From an uncultured Pelagibacteraceae bacterium (GTDB lineage: Bacteria; Pseudomonadota; Alphaproteobacteria; Pelagibacterales; Pelagibacteraceae): a stretch of 64,000 nt of DNA. The stretch is from NCBI GenBank assembly GCA_902609675.1, contig CACLST010000002.1:33794-97793 (forward strand), written 5' to 3'. The notes under the pieces are model-generated. The model made no database searches, had not been told where the DNA came from, and saw only the letters and a list, made by a program, of their open reading frames with translations. Both the position numbers and the translations under genes were made by a program. Shown here one piece after another: positions 55,214 to 63,934 of this stretch (position 1 is the first letter of the stretch; every line of letters starts with the position of its first letter).

Positions 55214-55248
55214 ACAAATTTATATATAAATTTTATATATACATTTGT
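55214..55248. promoter_or_regulatory. 35-bp near-perfect palindrome between tdm and tmoX
   Basis: Starting ACAAATTTATATATAAA on the left arm, the 35 bases pair with their own reverse complement around a central T at 55231, with one mismatched pair. It lies 36-70 bp upstream of the tdm ATG and ends 15 bp before the tmoX -35 box, so a dimeric regulator bound here could control both directions. AT-rich composition inflates chance palindromes, but 16 of 17 paired positions is unusual. Confidence 0.65.
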
Positions 55249-55262
55249 ATCTATTTTGCTAG

Positions 55263-55291
55263 TTGACTGTAACTTTAATAGAGGGGATACT
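55263..55291 (+). promoter_or_regulatory. Likely sigma-70 promoter of tmoX
   Basis: TTGACT and GATACT are separated by exactly 17 bp. The ATG at 55323 is preceded by an AAGGAAAGGG ribosome site, giving a leader of about 25 bases. This should drive strong expression of the binding protein. Confidence 0.65.
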
Positions 55292-55322
55292 TTAATCACT
55301 TAATATTAAGGAAAGGGAAATA

Positions 55323-56276
55323 ATGAAAAAAATAATATCTCTATTATCAGCTATGGTGATATCTCTTGTAAGTTTTGCAGGGATTTCAAACGCAGCAGAT
55401 AGTAAAAAACCAATTGTTATCCCAACTCATAACTGGTCAAGCCAAATTGTAATGGCTTACGTAATTGGCGGAATTTTTGAAAGTATGGGGAACAATGTAA
55501 AATATGTAAATGCTGACTCTCAAGCAGTTTATGAGTCGATTAGAATTGGTGATGTAACTATATCTCATGAAGTATGGGAATCTGCATTCGGAAAATCATT
55601 CACAACTGCTTTAGATAAAGGTGGTTTATTAGATATGGGTGATCACGAAGCTAGAACTCTTGAGGATATGGGATATCCAAACTGGGTTGTAGAAAAAGGC
55701 TTATGCCCAGGTCTACCAGACTGGACTGCATTAAAAAATCCTGATTGTGCGAAAAATTTCACAACACCTGATTCACCAGATGGAAAAGGTAGAATGTTAG
55801 AAGGACCACAAACATGGCATGGAGATTTAATACCTCAAAGAGTTGATGCTCTAGGACTAGGAGATCTATGGTGGGTTAAATTTGCTGGAAGTGCAGATGC
55901 ACTTTGGGCAGAGTTAGCTGCAGCTAAAAAAGAAGGAAGAGGAACTATCATATTTAACTGGACACCAAACTTTACAGATGGTGCTGGTTTTACATTTATC
56001 GACTTTCCTCCATACACAGCTGGTTGTAGACCAGAAGATGGTGGAGATGGAAAATGTGGTTCTCCGGATGGTTATTTAAAAAAAGCTGCGCATGAAGATT
56101 TTCCAAAAACTCATCCAGCAGCTGCAAAAACGTTTAAAAAAATGTCATTCTCTACAAGTCAAATTGGAGCAATGGCAGCTTTAGTTGATGTCGACAAAAT
56201 GACTCACGAAGATGCAGCAAAAAAATGGTTAGCTGACAATAAGAGTGTGTGGGAAGAATTTACACACGATCATTAA
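55323..56276 (+). CDS. tmoX: TMAO/betaine-type substrate-binding protein (TmoX-like)
   Basis: This 317-residue periplasmic protein has a signal peptide (MKKIISLLSAMV..., cleavage near GISNA, residue 24), then an OpuAC/ProX-type domain. Aromatic residues that could cage a quaternary ammonium group are seen in THNWSSQI, HEVWES and NWTPNF, and the FPPYTAGCRPEDGGDGKCG loop carries two cysteines. Divergence from tdm and linkage to tmm and a matching ATPase/permease support TMAO as ligand; glycine betaine or choline are alternatives. It has its own promoter and terminator, separating it from the rest of the transporter. Confidence 0.83.
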   Translation: MKKIISLLSAMVISLVSFAGISNAADSKKPIVIPTHNWSSQIVMAYVIGGIFESMGNNVKYVNADSQAVYESIRIGDVTISHEVWESAFGKSFTTALDKGGLLDMGDHEARTLEDMGYPNWVVEKGLCPGLPDWTALKNPDCAKNFTTPDSPDGKGRMLEGPQTWHGDLIPQRVDALGLGDLWWVKFAGSADALWAELAAAKKEGRGTIIFNWTPNFTDGAGFTFIDFPPYTAGCRPEDGGDGKCGSPDGYLKKAAHEDFPKTHPAAAKTFKKMSFSTSQIGAMAALVDVDKMTHEDAAKKWLADNKSVWEEFTHDH

Positions 56277-56297
56277 GGTTAATTAAATAAATTAAAG

Positions 56298-56332
56298 ATC
56301 TCTCCCAATTAAATTGGGAGAGATTTTTTTTT
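56298..56332 (+). terminator. Strong terminator after tmoX
   Basis: ATCTCTCCCAATT and AATTGGGAGAGAT form a perfect 13-bp stem, followed by a run of nine T (the first is the last base of the stem). This is a textbook intrinsic terminator, 21 bp after the stop codon. It isolates tmoX from the downstream genes. Confidence 0.93.
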
Positions 56333-56347
56333 CACCTCAAAAAAATA

Positions 56348-56809
56348 ATGGTAAAAGTATTTTATATAATATTGTTAAACTTTTTTATTTTCAATTTTAC
56401 TTATGCAAAAGACATAAGTATCGATGAAAATCTTAATTTAGAGTTTTTATGTGAGTTAGAAAAAAAAATTGTTAAGAATTCGGAATATAATTATAAAACT
56501 TTTCTAGCAAAAGACTTAAATGTTAAAAATTTAGATTCATTTCAAATTTATTCAAATAAACCTAGCACATTAATGGTAAATGGATTATCAAAATTTTTCT
56601 CTCAAAATTCAAATTTTGACGTAAAAATAGTAAATAAGGATGTAGTTTTGTTTAAAGCCTTTAATAATGAAAAAACTTATTCAGAATCTGCAATAATTAC
56701 AAGAAAATCAGGCGAATTAATTCACGAAATTACAAAAAATATAAATACAGAAAATTCGGAAAAAGATATCTCAATTTATATATGTAAGAATAAATCAAAA
56801 AATGCCTAA
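56348..56809 (+). CDS. Secreted protein of unknown function
   Basis: This 153-residue protein begins with a signal peptide (MVKVFYIILLNFFIFNFTYA, cleavage near residue 20). The mature part is lysine- and asparagine-rich with FLCELEKKIVKNSEYNY and a closing ISIYICKNKS; two cysteines may pair. I do not recognise a family. It lies right after the tmoX terminator and before the MORN gene, on a stretch that interrupts the TMAO importer genes. Confidence 0.6.
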   Translation: MVKVFYIILLNFFIFNFTYAKDISIDENLNLEFLCELEKKIVKNSEYNYKTFLAKDLNVKNLDSFQIYSNKPSTLMVNGLSKFFSQNSNFDVKIVNKDVVLFKAFNNEKTYSESAIITRKSGELIHEITKNINTENSEKDISIYICKNKSKNA

Positions 56810-56843
56810 TTTTTTTTTAAGAAATTTTGTGTAATATATTTCC

Positions 56844-57221
56844 ATGAAAAAGCTTATATTTTTTATACTTTTTTCGTCATTAATTACTTCTATAGCATTA
56901 GCAAGAAGCACAGGATGTAAAGAGGGAAATTGTGAAAATGGTTATGGCAAGTGGATTTACACAGACAAAACTACCTATGAAGGTGAATGGGTTGCAACAA
57001 AAAAACATGGCCAAGGAACCGAAACATGGCCGAATGGATATATTTACAAAGGTGAATTTAAAGAGAGTCAGTGGAACGGTATAGGAATTTTATTTTTTCC
57101 TGACGGTTCAACATATGAAGGTGAATGGGCCAATGGTTTTATGAACGGTAAAGGCACTTTTACTTGGTCAGATGGAAAACAAAAAACAGGTATTTGGAAA
57201 AATGGAAGTTTCCAAGAATAG
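56844..57221 (+). CDS. Secreted MORN-repeat protein
   Basis: This 125-residue protein has a signal peptide (LITSIALA near residue 20) and then at least three MORN repeats of about 23 residues (TYEGEWVATKKHGQGTETWP, YIYKGEFKESQWNGIGILFF, TYEGEWANGFMNGKGTFTW). MORN repeats form beta-hairpin arrays that bind membranes or partners. The cellular role is unknown. Its end overlaps the next ORF by up to 50 bp. Confidence 0.8.
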   Translation: MKKLIFFILFSSLITSIALARSTGCKEGNCENGYGKWIYTDKTTYEGEWVATKKHGQGTETWPNGYIYKGEFKESQWNGIGILFFPDGSTYEGEWANGFMNGKGTFTWSDGKQKTGIWKNGSFQE

Positions 57222-57747
57222 TTTTAAAACTTTGTCAGAGCCAGTCAAACAATTTGGTGGATTAATTAGTATAATTATTCTTATCTTTTTAACTTTTTTT
57301 ATTTTAAATAATATTTTTGGTGAAGGTGATGAACTGGTTGCTAAAATGAAAATTGAAGAAGAAAGAATAGCTCAAGAAAGAAAACTTAACAAGCTAATTT
57401 CTAGTCTTCCCTCAGGAGTTTTGGTTTCGTTTGATGGTACTGACAATTTTAAATTATCTGATGAATTATATGAAGCTGTTTGTAAGGCAACTAAGCTTAT
57501 ACCTCAACGTGCAATTATGGGTGCGAATTTTCTAAACTTTAGAGCTCATGAAATTTATACAATTAACGGAAATAAAATAGATGAAACATTTGTAAAATGG
57601 GACGATGAAAAAAATAAATGTTTTGCAGGTTTCGTTGTAAGTGGAAATAATGTTGGTGTAGATGAAACTGTAAAAGTAAGTGGAGAAGCTTTGAGTTTTT
57701 TAAGTACAGGTATTGATACAAGAGTTTATTTTATTAAAAATTTTTAA
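57202..57747 (+). CDS. Single-helix membrane protein of unknown function
   Basis: Read from the second in-frame ATG (57202, MEVSKNSF) this is 181 residues; the track start at 57172 overlaps the MORN gene more. A membrane helix lies at about residues 19-38 (GLISIIILIFLTFFILNNIF), followed by a glutamate/lysine-rich coiled segment and a periplasmic or cytoplasmic domain with two cysteines (VCKATKLIP, KCFAGFVVSG). I recognise no family. It is 66 bp before the TMAO importer ATPase and may be co-transcribed with it. Confidence 0.55.
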   Translation: MEVSKNSFKTLSEPVKQFGGLISIIILIFLTFFILNNIFGEGDELVAKMKIEEERIAQERKLNKLISSLPSGVLVSFDGTDNFKLSDELYEAVCKATKLIPQRAIMGANFLNFRAHEIYTINGNKIDETFVKWDDEKNKCFAGFVVSGNNVGVDETVKVSGEALSFLSTGIDTRVYFIKNF

Positions 57748-57813
57748 GGAGGAAATGTAACAAATTATAGAGATTTTATTTTATCTTAAATTCGTATAAC
57801 CTGAATATTATTT

Positions 57814-58845
57814 ATGTCTGAACCAGTAATTAAATGCCAATCTGTTTATAAAATCTTTGGAGCAAACGCTGAAAGAATGCTTAAAGAAGCAAATGGTAAT
57901 GTTGATGCAAAAACATTTCAAGAAAATGGATGTATTGTAGGAGTTAACAATGCTTCTTTTGAGGTATCTAAAGGTGAAATGTTAGTTGTAATGGGTTTAT
58001 CAGGATCAGGGAAGTCAACACTATTAAGGTGTATATCTAGATTAACAGACGCAACTGGTGGAAAAATTTTTATTGAAGGTCAAGACTTGCTTAATTTAAA
58101 TAACAAGGAACTTATTGATTTAAGAAGAAATAAAATGGGAATGGTTTTTCAAAGTTTTGCTCTACTTCCACATAAAACAGTTTTAGAGAATATTGCTTTT
58201 CCTCTTCAAATTAAGGGTATTAAAACTGAAGATAGTATTAATAAAGCAATGGATATGGTCAAACTTGTTGGTCTCGATGGAAGAGAAAATTATTTTCCAA
58301 GAGAGTTATCTGGAGGACAACAACAAAGGGTAGGAATTGCAAGATCATTGGCAGTTGAGCCAGATATATGGTTCTTAGACGAACCTTTCTCTGCATTAGA
58401 TCCACTTATAAGGAAAGAAATGCAAGATGAGTTTTTAAGACTTCAAGAAAAATTACAAAAAACTATAATGTTTATTACTCATGATTTTGATGAAGCCTTA
58501 AAACTAGCTGATCGAATTGCAATTATGAAAGATGGAATAATTGAGCAATTAGATACACCTGCGAACATTGTTTTAAATCCAGCTACAGAATATGTAAAAA
58601 AATTTACAGAAGAAGTTCCAAGGGAAAAAGTTTTATTAATTAAAGATGTAATGGATGAAATAACCTCTGACGACATGGGTGATATAAAAGTTTCAAAAGA
58701 CGAGATTATTGAAAATGTTGCTGAAAAAATATTAACACAAGAAAAAACAGTAGCTGTTACAGATGGCAAAAATAATATTGTAGGTTCAATTAATCCTGCA
58801 AAAATTATTAATACAGTTTTTGGGGGAAGAAAAAATAATCATTAA
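57814..58845 (+). CDS. tmoV: ABC importer ATP-binding protein, ProV/TmoV-like
   Basis: This 343-residue ATPase has Walker A GLSGSGKST near residue 65, signature LSGGQQQRVGIARSLA, Walker B FLDEPFSALDP, and a C-terminal regulatory region of about 90 residues with one CBS-like motif (AVTDGKNNIVGSINPAKI). It lacks the second full CBS of E. coli ProV. An N-terminal segment (KIFGANAERMLKEANGN) matches the quaternary-amine importer subfamily. It lies 3 bp before the permease and should pair with TmoX despite the 1.5-kb gap. Confidence 0.85.
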   Translation: MSEPVIKCQSVYKIFGANAERMLKEANGNVDAKTFQENGCIVGVNNASFEVSKGEMLVVMGLSGSGKSTLLRCISRLTDATGGKIFIEGQDLLNLNNKELIDLRRNKMGMVFQSFALLPHKTVLENIAFPLQIKGIKTEDSINKAMDMVKLVGLDGRENYFPRELSGGQQQRVGIARSLAVEPDIWFLDEPFSALDPLIRKEMQDEFLRLQEKLQKTIMFITHDFDEALKLADRIAIMKDGIIEQLDTPANIVLNPATEYVKKFTEEVPREKVLLIKDVMDEITSDDMGDIKVSKDEIIENVAEKILTQEKTVAVTDGKNNIVGSINPAKIINTVFGGRKNNH

Positions 58846-58848
58846 ATT

Positions 58849-61002
58849 ATGGAATTACTTAAAAAATATCCTAAATTGTTTCAATGGTTATTTTTATTAG
58901 CTGTATTTTTTGCACTATGCTTTGCAATTGATGTTCCTGAAACTTACAAATTTATTAGAGGACAAGCAGAATTTGTAAAAGATCCTAATCAGAGTGCCTT
59001 CGTATTTCTAGGTAAAGAGGTTAGATATTACGCTTTTGATGTTTTCTGGAGATTGCCACCATTACTTGGATGGCTTCCAATTTGGATAAATGATTCATTA
59101 TTCTTTTTAATGAATGATTGGATGCCAATGGAATTTTGGAATGAAGATACGCAGGAATATAAAACACGACCTTTAGTTTTACAAATAACTAGAAACCTAA
59201 CCGCATTTATGACTTTTCTAATAGAATTAATTAGAGAGATTTTATTAGGCGGTCTTGAAACAATTGTTGCTTTTACTAGTTGGGATTGGATTGATGCTAA
59301 TCCCTGGGCAGAATTACCAGGCTTACCTTGGACTATTGTAGCAGCAGGATCAGCGATACTTGCTTATAAGTTAGGAGGTAAAGGATTGGCCTTATATGCA
59401 CTTTTATCAATGACTTACATTTCAATATTTGGACAATGGAAACCGTCTATGCAAACACTTTCTTTTATATTAGTTGCAGCACCTCTTTCATTTATTTTTG
59501 GTTTAGGTTTGGGTGTTGCGGCATACAAAAGTAAAAGAGTAGAAAAAGCTTTATATCCAATACTTTTAGTTATGCAGACGATGCCCCAGTATGCGGTATT
59601 AGTTCCTGCACTAGTTCTTTTTGGGGTAGGAGACCATGCTGCAGTAATTATAACAATGATTGTTGCTGTGCCGCCAATGATACTATTAACTTTATTAGGT
59701 TTAAGGGCTGTCCCCCCAGAGGTAATTGAAGCTGGTAGAATGAGTGGATGTAGTAACTGGCAACTAATGTCAAAAGTATTAATTCCAACAGCGAGAAGAG
59801 ATATTTTAATAGGAGTTAACCAAGTTATAATGGTGTGTTTTTCTATGGCAGTTATCTCTGCATTTATAGGAGCAAAAGGTTTAGGTTTTAATTTATTATT
59901 AGCTCTAAATCAGTTGAATATTGGATTAGCATTAGAGGCAGGTCTTTGTATTAGTTTGATTGCAATTTTATTAGATAAGATGTCTTTAGCTTGGGCAAAT
60001 AAACAGGTTGATTATTTTGGTAATTTAAATTTTTTTCAACGAAATAAAAATTCATTATTCTTTGGAGTTATAGTAATAGTAGGTATTCTATTAGCTTACT
60101 TTGGATCAATTTATTTTAAAGACGGGTATAATTATTTATTTGAGGTTCCGCATAATAAAGGAATATCAACAGCAGACTTTTGGAATAAAGGTGTTGATTG
60201 GATATTTGATACTTTCTTTGTATATATAAAAGCATTTAACACTTGGCTAATTGTTGATGTACTCCAACCGATGAGAGCTTTATATTTGAGAATGCCAGCC
60301 GTAGCCACATTAGTTCTAGTCGTTGGAGCTGGATATTTAATTGGTGGAGTTAGATCTGCTTTAGTTGTTTGTGGTTTAACTTTATTTATAGCTCTAAGCC
60401 CATGGTGGGATAGAGCTTTAGTAACCACATACATGGCAACATTTGGTGTACTAGTATCTTGCACAATTGGATTTACTGTTGGAACTTTATGTTTTCAAAA
60501 TAAACATTCTACAAACTTTATGTTAAATATTTGTGATATATTTCAAACTTTTCCATCTTTTGTATATTTAATTCCTGTGATGATGCTTTTTGGAATTACA
60601 GATACTTCAGTTTTAATTGCTGTAATAGTTTATGCTACGATACCAGCAACAAGATACACAATTGAGGGTCTTAGAAGTGTTCCAGCTGGACTACATGATG
60701 CTGCAACGATGTCAGGTGTCACAAAGTTTCAAAGACTATTTAAAATAGAATTTCCATTAGCATTTCCACACATGATGTTAGGGCTTAATCAAACAATAGT
60801 TTTTGCATTATTTATGGTGATTATCGGGGCTTTTATTGGAACAGAGGATTTGGGTCAGTATATTTTAAAAGCTTTATCAGATAAAAAAGGTGCAGGTATT
60901 GGGTTAACACTTGGAATTTGTGTTGCATTTATTGGACTAATTTTTGATAATTTAATTAGAACTTGGGTAGGACAAAGAAAAAAACATTTAGGTATAGACT
61001 AA
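58849..61002 (+). CDS. tmoW: ABC importer permease, double-length ProW/TmoW-like
   Basis: This 717-residue integral membrane protein contains two ProW-type permease units in tandem. The first is near residues 180-390 and the second near 460-710, each with its own EAA-type loop (AGRMSGCSNWQLMSKVLIPTA; AATMSGVTKFQRLFKIEFPLA). A single chain could supply both membrane halves of the importer. It follows the ATPase gene by 3 bp and is 4 bp before glpK. It most likely transports TMAO or another methylated ammonium compound with TmoX and TmoV. Confidence 0.87.
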   Translation: MELLKKYPKLFQWLFLLAVFFALCFAIDVPETYKFIRGQAEFVKDPNQSAFVFLGKEVRYYAFDVFWRLPPLLGWLPIWINDSLFFLMNDWMPMEFWNEDTQEYKTRPLVLQITRNLTAFMTFLIELIREILLGGLETIVAFTSWDWIDANPWAELPGLPWTIVAAGSAILAYKLGGKGLALYALLSMTYISIFGQWKPSMQTLSFILVAAPLSFIFGLGLGVAAYKSKRVEKALYPILLVMQTMPQYAVLVPALVLFGVGDHAAVIITMIVAVPPMILLTLLGLRAVPPEVIEAGRMSGCSNWQLMSKVLIPTARRDILIGVNQVIMVCFSMAVISAFIGAKGLGFNLLLALNQLNIGLALEAGLCISLIAILLDKMSLAWANKQVDYFGNLNFFQRNKNSLFFGVIVIVGILLAYFGSIYFKDGYNYLFEVPHNKGISTADFWNKGVDWIFDTFFVYIKAFNTWLIVDVLQPMRALYLRMPAVATLVLVVGAGYLIGGVRSALVVCGLTLFIALSPWWDRALVTTYMATFGVLVSCTIGFTVGTLCFQNKHSTNFMLNICDIFQTFPSFVYLIPVMMLFGITDTSVLIAVIVYATIPATRYTIEGLRSVPAGLHDAATMSGVTKFQRLFKIEFPLAFPHMMLGLNQTIVFALFMVIIGAFIGTEDLGQYILKALSDKKGAGIGLTLGICVAFIGLIFDNLIRTWVGQRKKHLGID

Positions 61003-61006
61003 AATT

Positions 61007-62485
61007 GTGAAAAAATTTCTTGTTGCTATCGACCAAGGCACAACATCGTCTAGAGCAATTCTCTTTGATTTAAATGGCAATATAAAATTTACATCTCAGT
61101 TTGAATTTAACCAATACTTTCCGAAAAATGGATGGGTAGAACATAATCCAAATGAAATTTGGTTAACAACTCTTAAAGCTTTAAAAAAAGTAATTAAAAA
61201 AGTATCTCTACTAAAAGGAAAAATATTAAGTATTGGAATAACCAACCAGAGAGAGACAACTATTCTATGGAACAAGAAAACGGGTAAACCAGTATACAAT
61301 GCAATTGTTTGGCAAGATAGAAGAACTCATGAGTACTGTGAAAAGCTTAAGCAAAAAAAATATGAAAATATTTTTAGAAGAAAAACTGGTTTATTTATTG
61401 ATCCATATTTTTCAGCTACTAAAATTAAATGGATCTTAGAAAACGTAAAAATTTCGAAGAAACTTCAAAAATCTAATAATTTATTATTTGGCACTGTTGA
61501 TACTTTCTTAATTTGGAAACTAACTAACGGACAACATCATTTAACAGAGGCAACAAATGCAAGTAGAACAATGTTGTTTAATATAAATAATAACACTTGG
61601 GACAAAGAAATTTTAAAAAAGCTCAATATCTCAAAAAGTATTTTACCTGATGTAAAAAATTCAGCAGATAATTTTGGATCAACAAATAAAAAAATAATTG
61701 GATATGAAATTCCTATATCTGCAGTTTTGGGAGATCAACAAGCTGCAGCTGTAGGACAATCTTGTTTTAAAAAAGGCTCTATTAAAAGTACTTATGGCAC
61801 AGGTGCTTTTGTAATAATGAATACTGGGTCAAAAAAAATTTTTTCAAAAAATAAATTACTAACAACAATTTGTTACAGATTAAACGGAAAAAATACTTTT
61901 GCTCTCGAAGGTTCGATTTTTATCGCTGGAGCAGGTGTTCAATGGTTAAGAGATAAGTTAAAATTAATTAATAATGCTTATGACACAGAACAAATTGCTA
62001 AATCAAAAAAAAATAATGAAGGTGTCTATGTTGTACCAGCTTTTAGTGGACTGGGAGCTCCATACTGGAGACCTGACGCAAGAGGAGTTATAACTGGATT
62101 AACTAGAGATAGTGATTGGAAAACCTTAGTAAGAGCAGTTATAGAATCTGTTGCATACCAAAGCTATGATCTATTTAATGCCATGAGAAAAGATGGATTA
62201 AAACCAAATATAGTAAAAATAGATGGAGGAATGGTCGAAAACGACTGGTTTTCACAGTTTTTGGCAAATATTATTGATATTAAAACAGAAAGACCCAAAG
62301 TTTTGGAAACTACAGCACTTGGAGTTGCTTTATTTGCTGGATACCAAATAGGAATATTTAAATCTTTACATCAAATAAAAAGAAAATGGAAAAAAGATAG
62401 AACCTTTAAACCTAAACTAAGTTCTACAATTAGAAAAAAACTATTGAATGGGTGGAAATTGTCAGTTGATAAAACCTTATTGTAA
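61007..62485 (+). CDS. glpK: Glycerol kinase
   Basis: This 492-residue FGGY-family kinase phosphorylates glycerol to sn-glycerol 3-phosphate. DQGTTSSRAILFD, TNQRETTILWNKKTG, WQDRRT, and GTGAFVIMNTG match GlpK closely and the length is usual. The start is GTG. It is 4 bp behind the TMAO-type permease, so methylamine uptake and glycerol use may share a transcript. A dinucleotide-binding protein, possibly glycerol-3-phosphate dehydrogenase-like, begins at 63935. Confidence 0.95.
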   Translation: MKKFLVAIDQGTTSSRAILFDLNGNIKFTSQFEFNQYFPKNGWVEHNPNEIWLTTLKALKKVIKKVSLLKGKILSIGITNQRETTILWNKKTGKPVYNAIVWQDRRTHEYCEKLKQKKYENIFRRKTGLFIDPYFSATKIKWILENVKISKKLQKSNNLLFGTVDTFLIWKLTNGQHHLTEATNASRTMLFNINNNTWDKEILKKLNISKSILPDVKNSADNFGSTNKKIIGYEIPISAVLGDQQAAAVGQSCFKKGSIKSTYGTGAFVIMNTGSKKIFSKNKLLTTICYRLNGKNTFALEGSIFIAGAGVQWLRDKLKLINNAYDTEQIAKSKKNNEGVYVVPAFSGLGAPYWRPDARGVITGLTRDSDWKTLVRAVIESVAYQSYDLFNAMRKDGLKPNIVKIDGGMVENDWFSQFLANIIDIKTERPKVLETTALGVALFAGYQIGIFKSLHQIKRKWKKDRTFKPKLSSTIRKKLLNGWKLSVDKTLL

Positions 62486-62491
62486 ATTTTA

Positions 62492-63820
62492 TTATTTTAA
62501 AAACGTATCCATAGAGTCATCCATCGCTGATGCCCAAGGTGTATGGTGAATAGGAGCTATGGATCCAGTCACAGGTGATGAAAAAGATTTATTTCTGTAA
62601 GTTGAAATATCATCCATTTTATGATGTTCCCAATCTTTGAAATGTTTTCTTATCAATTCAAAATCAATTTTTGGATAATCCGACATATCATGAAGCTCTT
62701 TAGTATACTCAGTTTGAAAATCAATCATTTGATCAGGATTTTCTAATTTTTCTTCCATAGAAACCCATTTAGAAATATCTTTTTCTATTTCACTATCATT
62801 TGGAATCTTAATTTTATTCATTATCACATCCCTTGCGAACCATGCTTGGCAATCAAACATATTAAAGGTATGAAATTGATCCTGCATACCTAGGTACATT
62901 AGCTTATGATTATCTTGCCAAACTACTCCTTTGTATAATTTTGGTGGATATAATCTGTTGTGAGTTTTGAGACTTAGTTTTTCGTTCAAAAATGGAAAAT
63001 GATGCAGGTAGCCAGTGCATAATATAATTACATCTGCTTCTTGTTCAGTACCGTCTTTAAAAATTGCTTTGTTACCTTCTAATCTATCTAGATAGTAAAC
63101 TTCTTTCATACCAGAAGGCCATTTAAAACCCATTGGATTATGTCTATAACCTATGGTTACACTTTTAGCTCCATATTTATTACACTGTAGTGCAACATCT
63201 TCAGCTGAATAACTGCTTCCAAGCACTATAACATTTTTATCTCTAAATTCTTCAGCATCTCTGAAATCATGAGAATGCATTATTCTTCCCGGAAAAGAAC
63301 TCATACCCTTGTATTCAGGAATAAATGGAACTGAAAAATGTCCAGTTGAAACAATTACGTAATCAAACTTGTCAGACAAAATTTTATTGTTAGTTTTATC
63401 TTGATAGCTAACTTCAAATTTATCTGAATTGTAATTTACGCTCATTACACTTGTGCTAAATTTTATTTTGCTTTTAAGGTTTCCTTTACTTACTCTCCCA
63501 ATTATATAATTGTATAATACTTCTCTAGGTGGAAAAGATGGAATAGGTTTTCCAAAATGCTCGTCAAAAGAATAATCTGCAAATTCCAAACATTCTTTTG
63601 GTCCATTTGACCATAAATATCTATACATACTGTTGGGTACAGGATCACCATATTGATCTGAACCAGTTCTCCAACTGTAGTTCCATAGTCCTCCCCAATC
63701 ATCTTGTTTTTCAAAGCATACGATTTCTGGAACCTTTTCTCCTTTTTGTTCAGCATGTTCAAAGGCTCTTAACATGGATAAACCACAAGGACCTGCACCG
63801 ATTATTGCAATTTTATTCAT
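62492..63820 (-). CDS. tmm: Trimethylamine monooxygenase (flavin-containing monooxygenase)
   Basis: Tmm oxidises trimethylamine to TMAO with NADPH, FAD and O2. This 442-residue protein has the FAD motif GAGPCGLSMLRA at the N-terminus, the FMO fingerprint FPGRIMHSHDF, the NADP motif GSSYSAEDVALQ (about residue 200) and the Tmm-typical YRYLWSNGPKECLEFADYSF. It is convergent with glpK (6 bp). It would supply TMAO for tdm, or act on dimethylsulfide or other amines as reported for some Tmm. Confidence 0.95.
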   Translation of the reverse strand: MNKIAIIGAGPCGLSMLRAFEHAEQKGEKVPEIVCFEKQDDWGGLWNYSWRTGSDQYGDPVPNSMYRYLWSNGPKECLEFADYSFDEHFGKPIPSFPPREVLYNYIIGRVSKGNLKSKIKFSTSVMSVNYNSDKFEVSYQDKTNNKILSDKFDYVIVSTGHFSVPFIPEYKGMSSFPGRIMHSHDFRDAEEFRDKNVIVLGSSYSAEDVALQCNKYGAKSVTIGYRHNPMGFKWPSGMKEVYYLDRLEGNKAIFKDGTEQEADVIILCTGYLHHFPFLNEKLSLKTHNRLYPPKLYKGVVWQDNHKLMYLGMQDQFHTFNMFDCQAWFARDVIMNKIKIPNDSEIEKDISKWVSMEEKLENPDQMIDFQTEYTKELHDMSDYPKIDFELIRKHFKDWEHHKMDDISTYRNKSFSSPVTGSIAPIHHTPWASAMDDSMDTFLK

Positions 63821-63934
63821 ATAAACTGTATAATTTTAAAAATTTATCTTATTAATAAAATCAAAAAAATAAAACTATTTTTTCTTTAAATTTACTTGTT
63901 ATTAATGAATAGTTTATTTTTAGTGAATTTATTT

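Noticed and set aside
55179-55217. N-terminal extension of tdm
   Set aside because: Thirteen hydrophobic residues would precede the expected start and run into the palindrome; the ATG at 55178 fits the family better.
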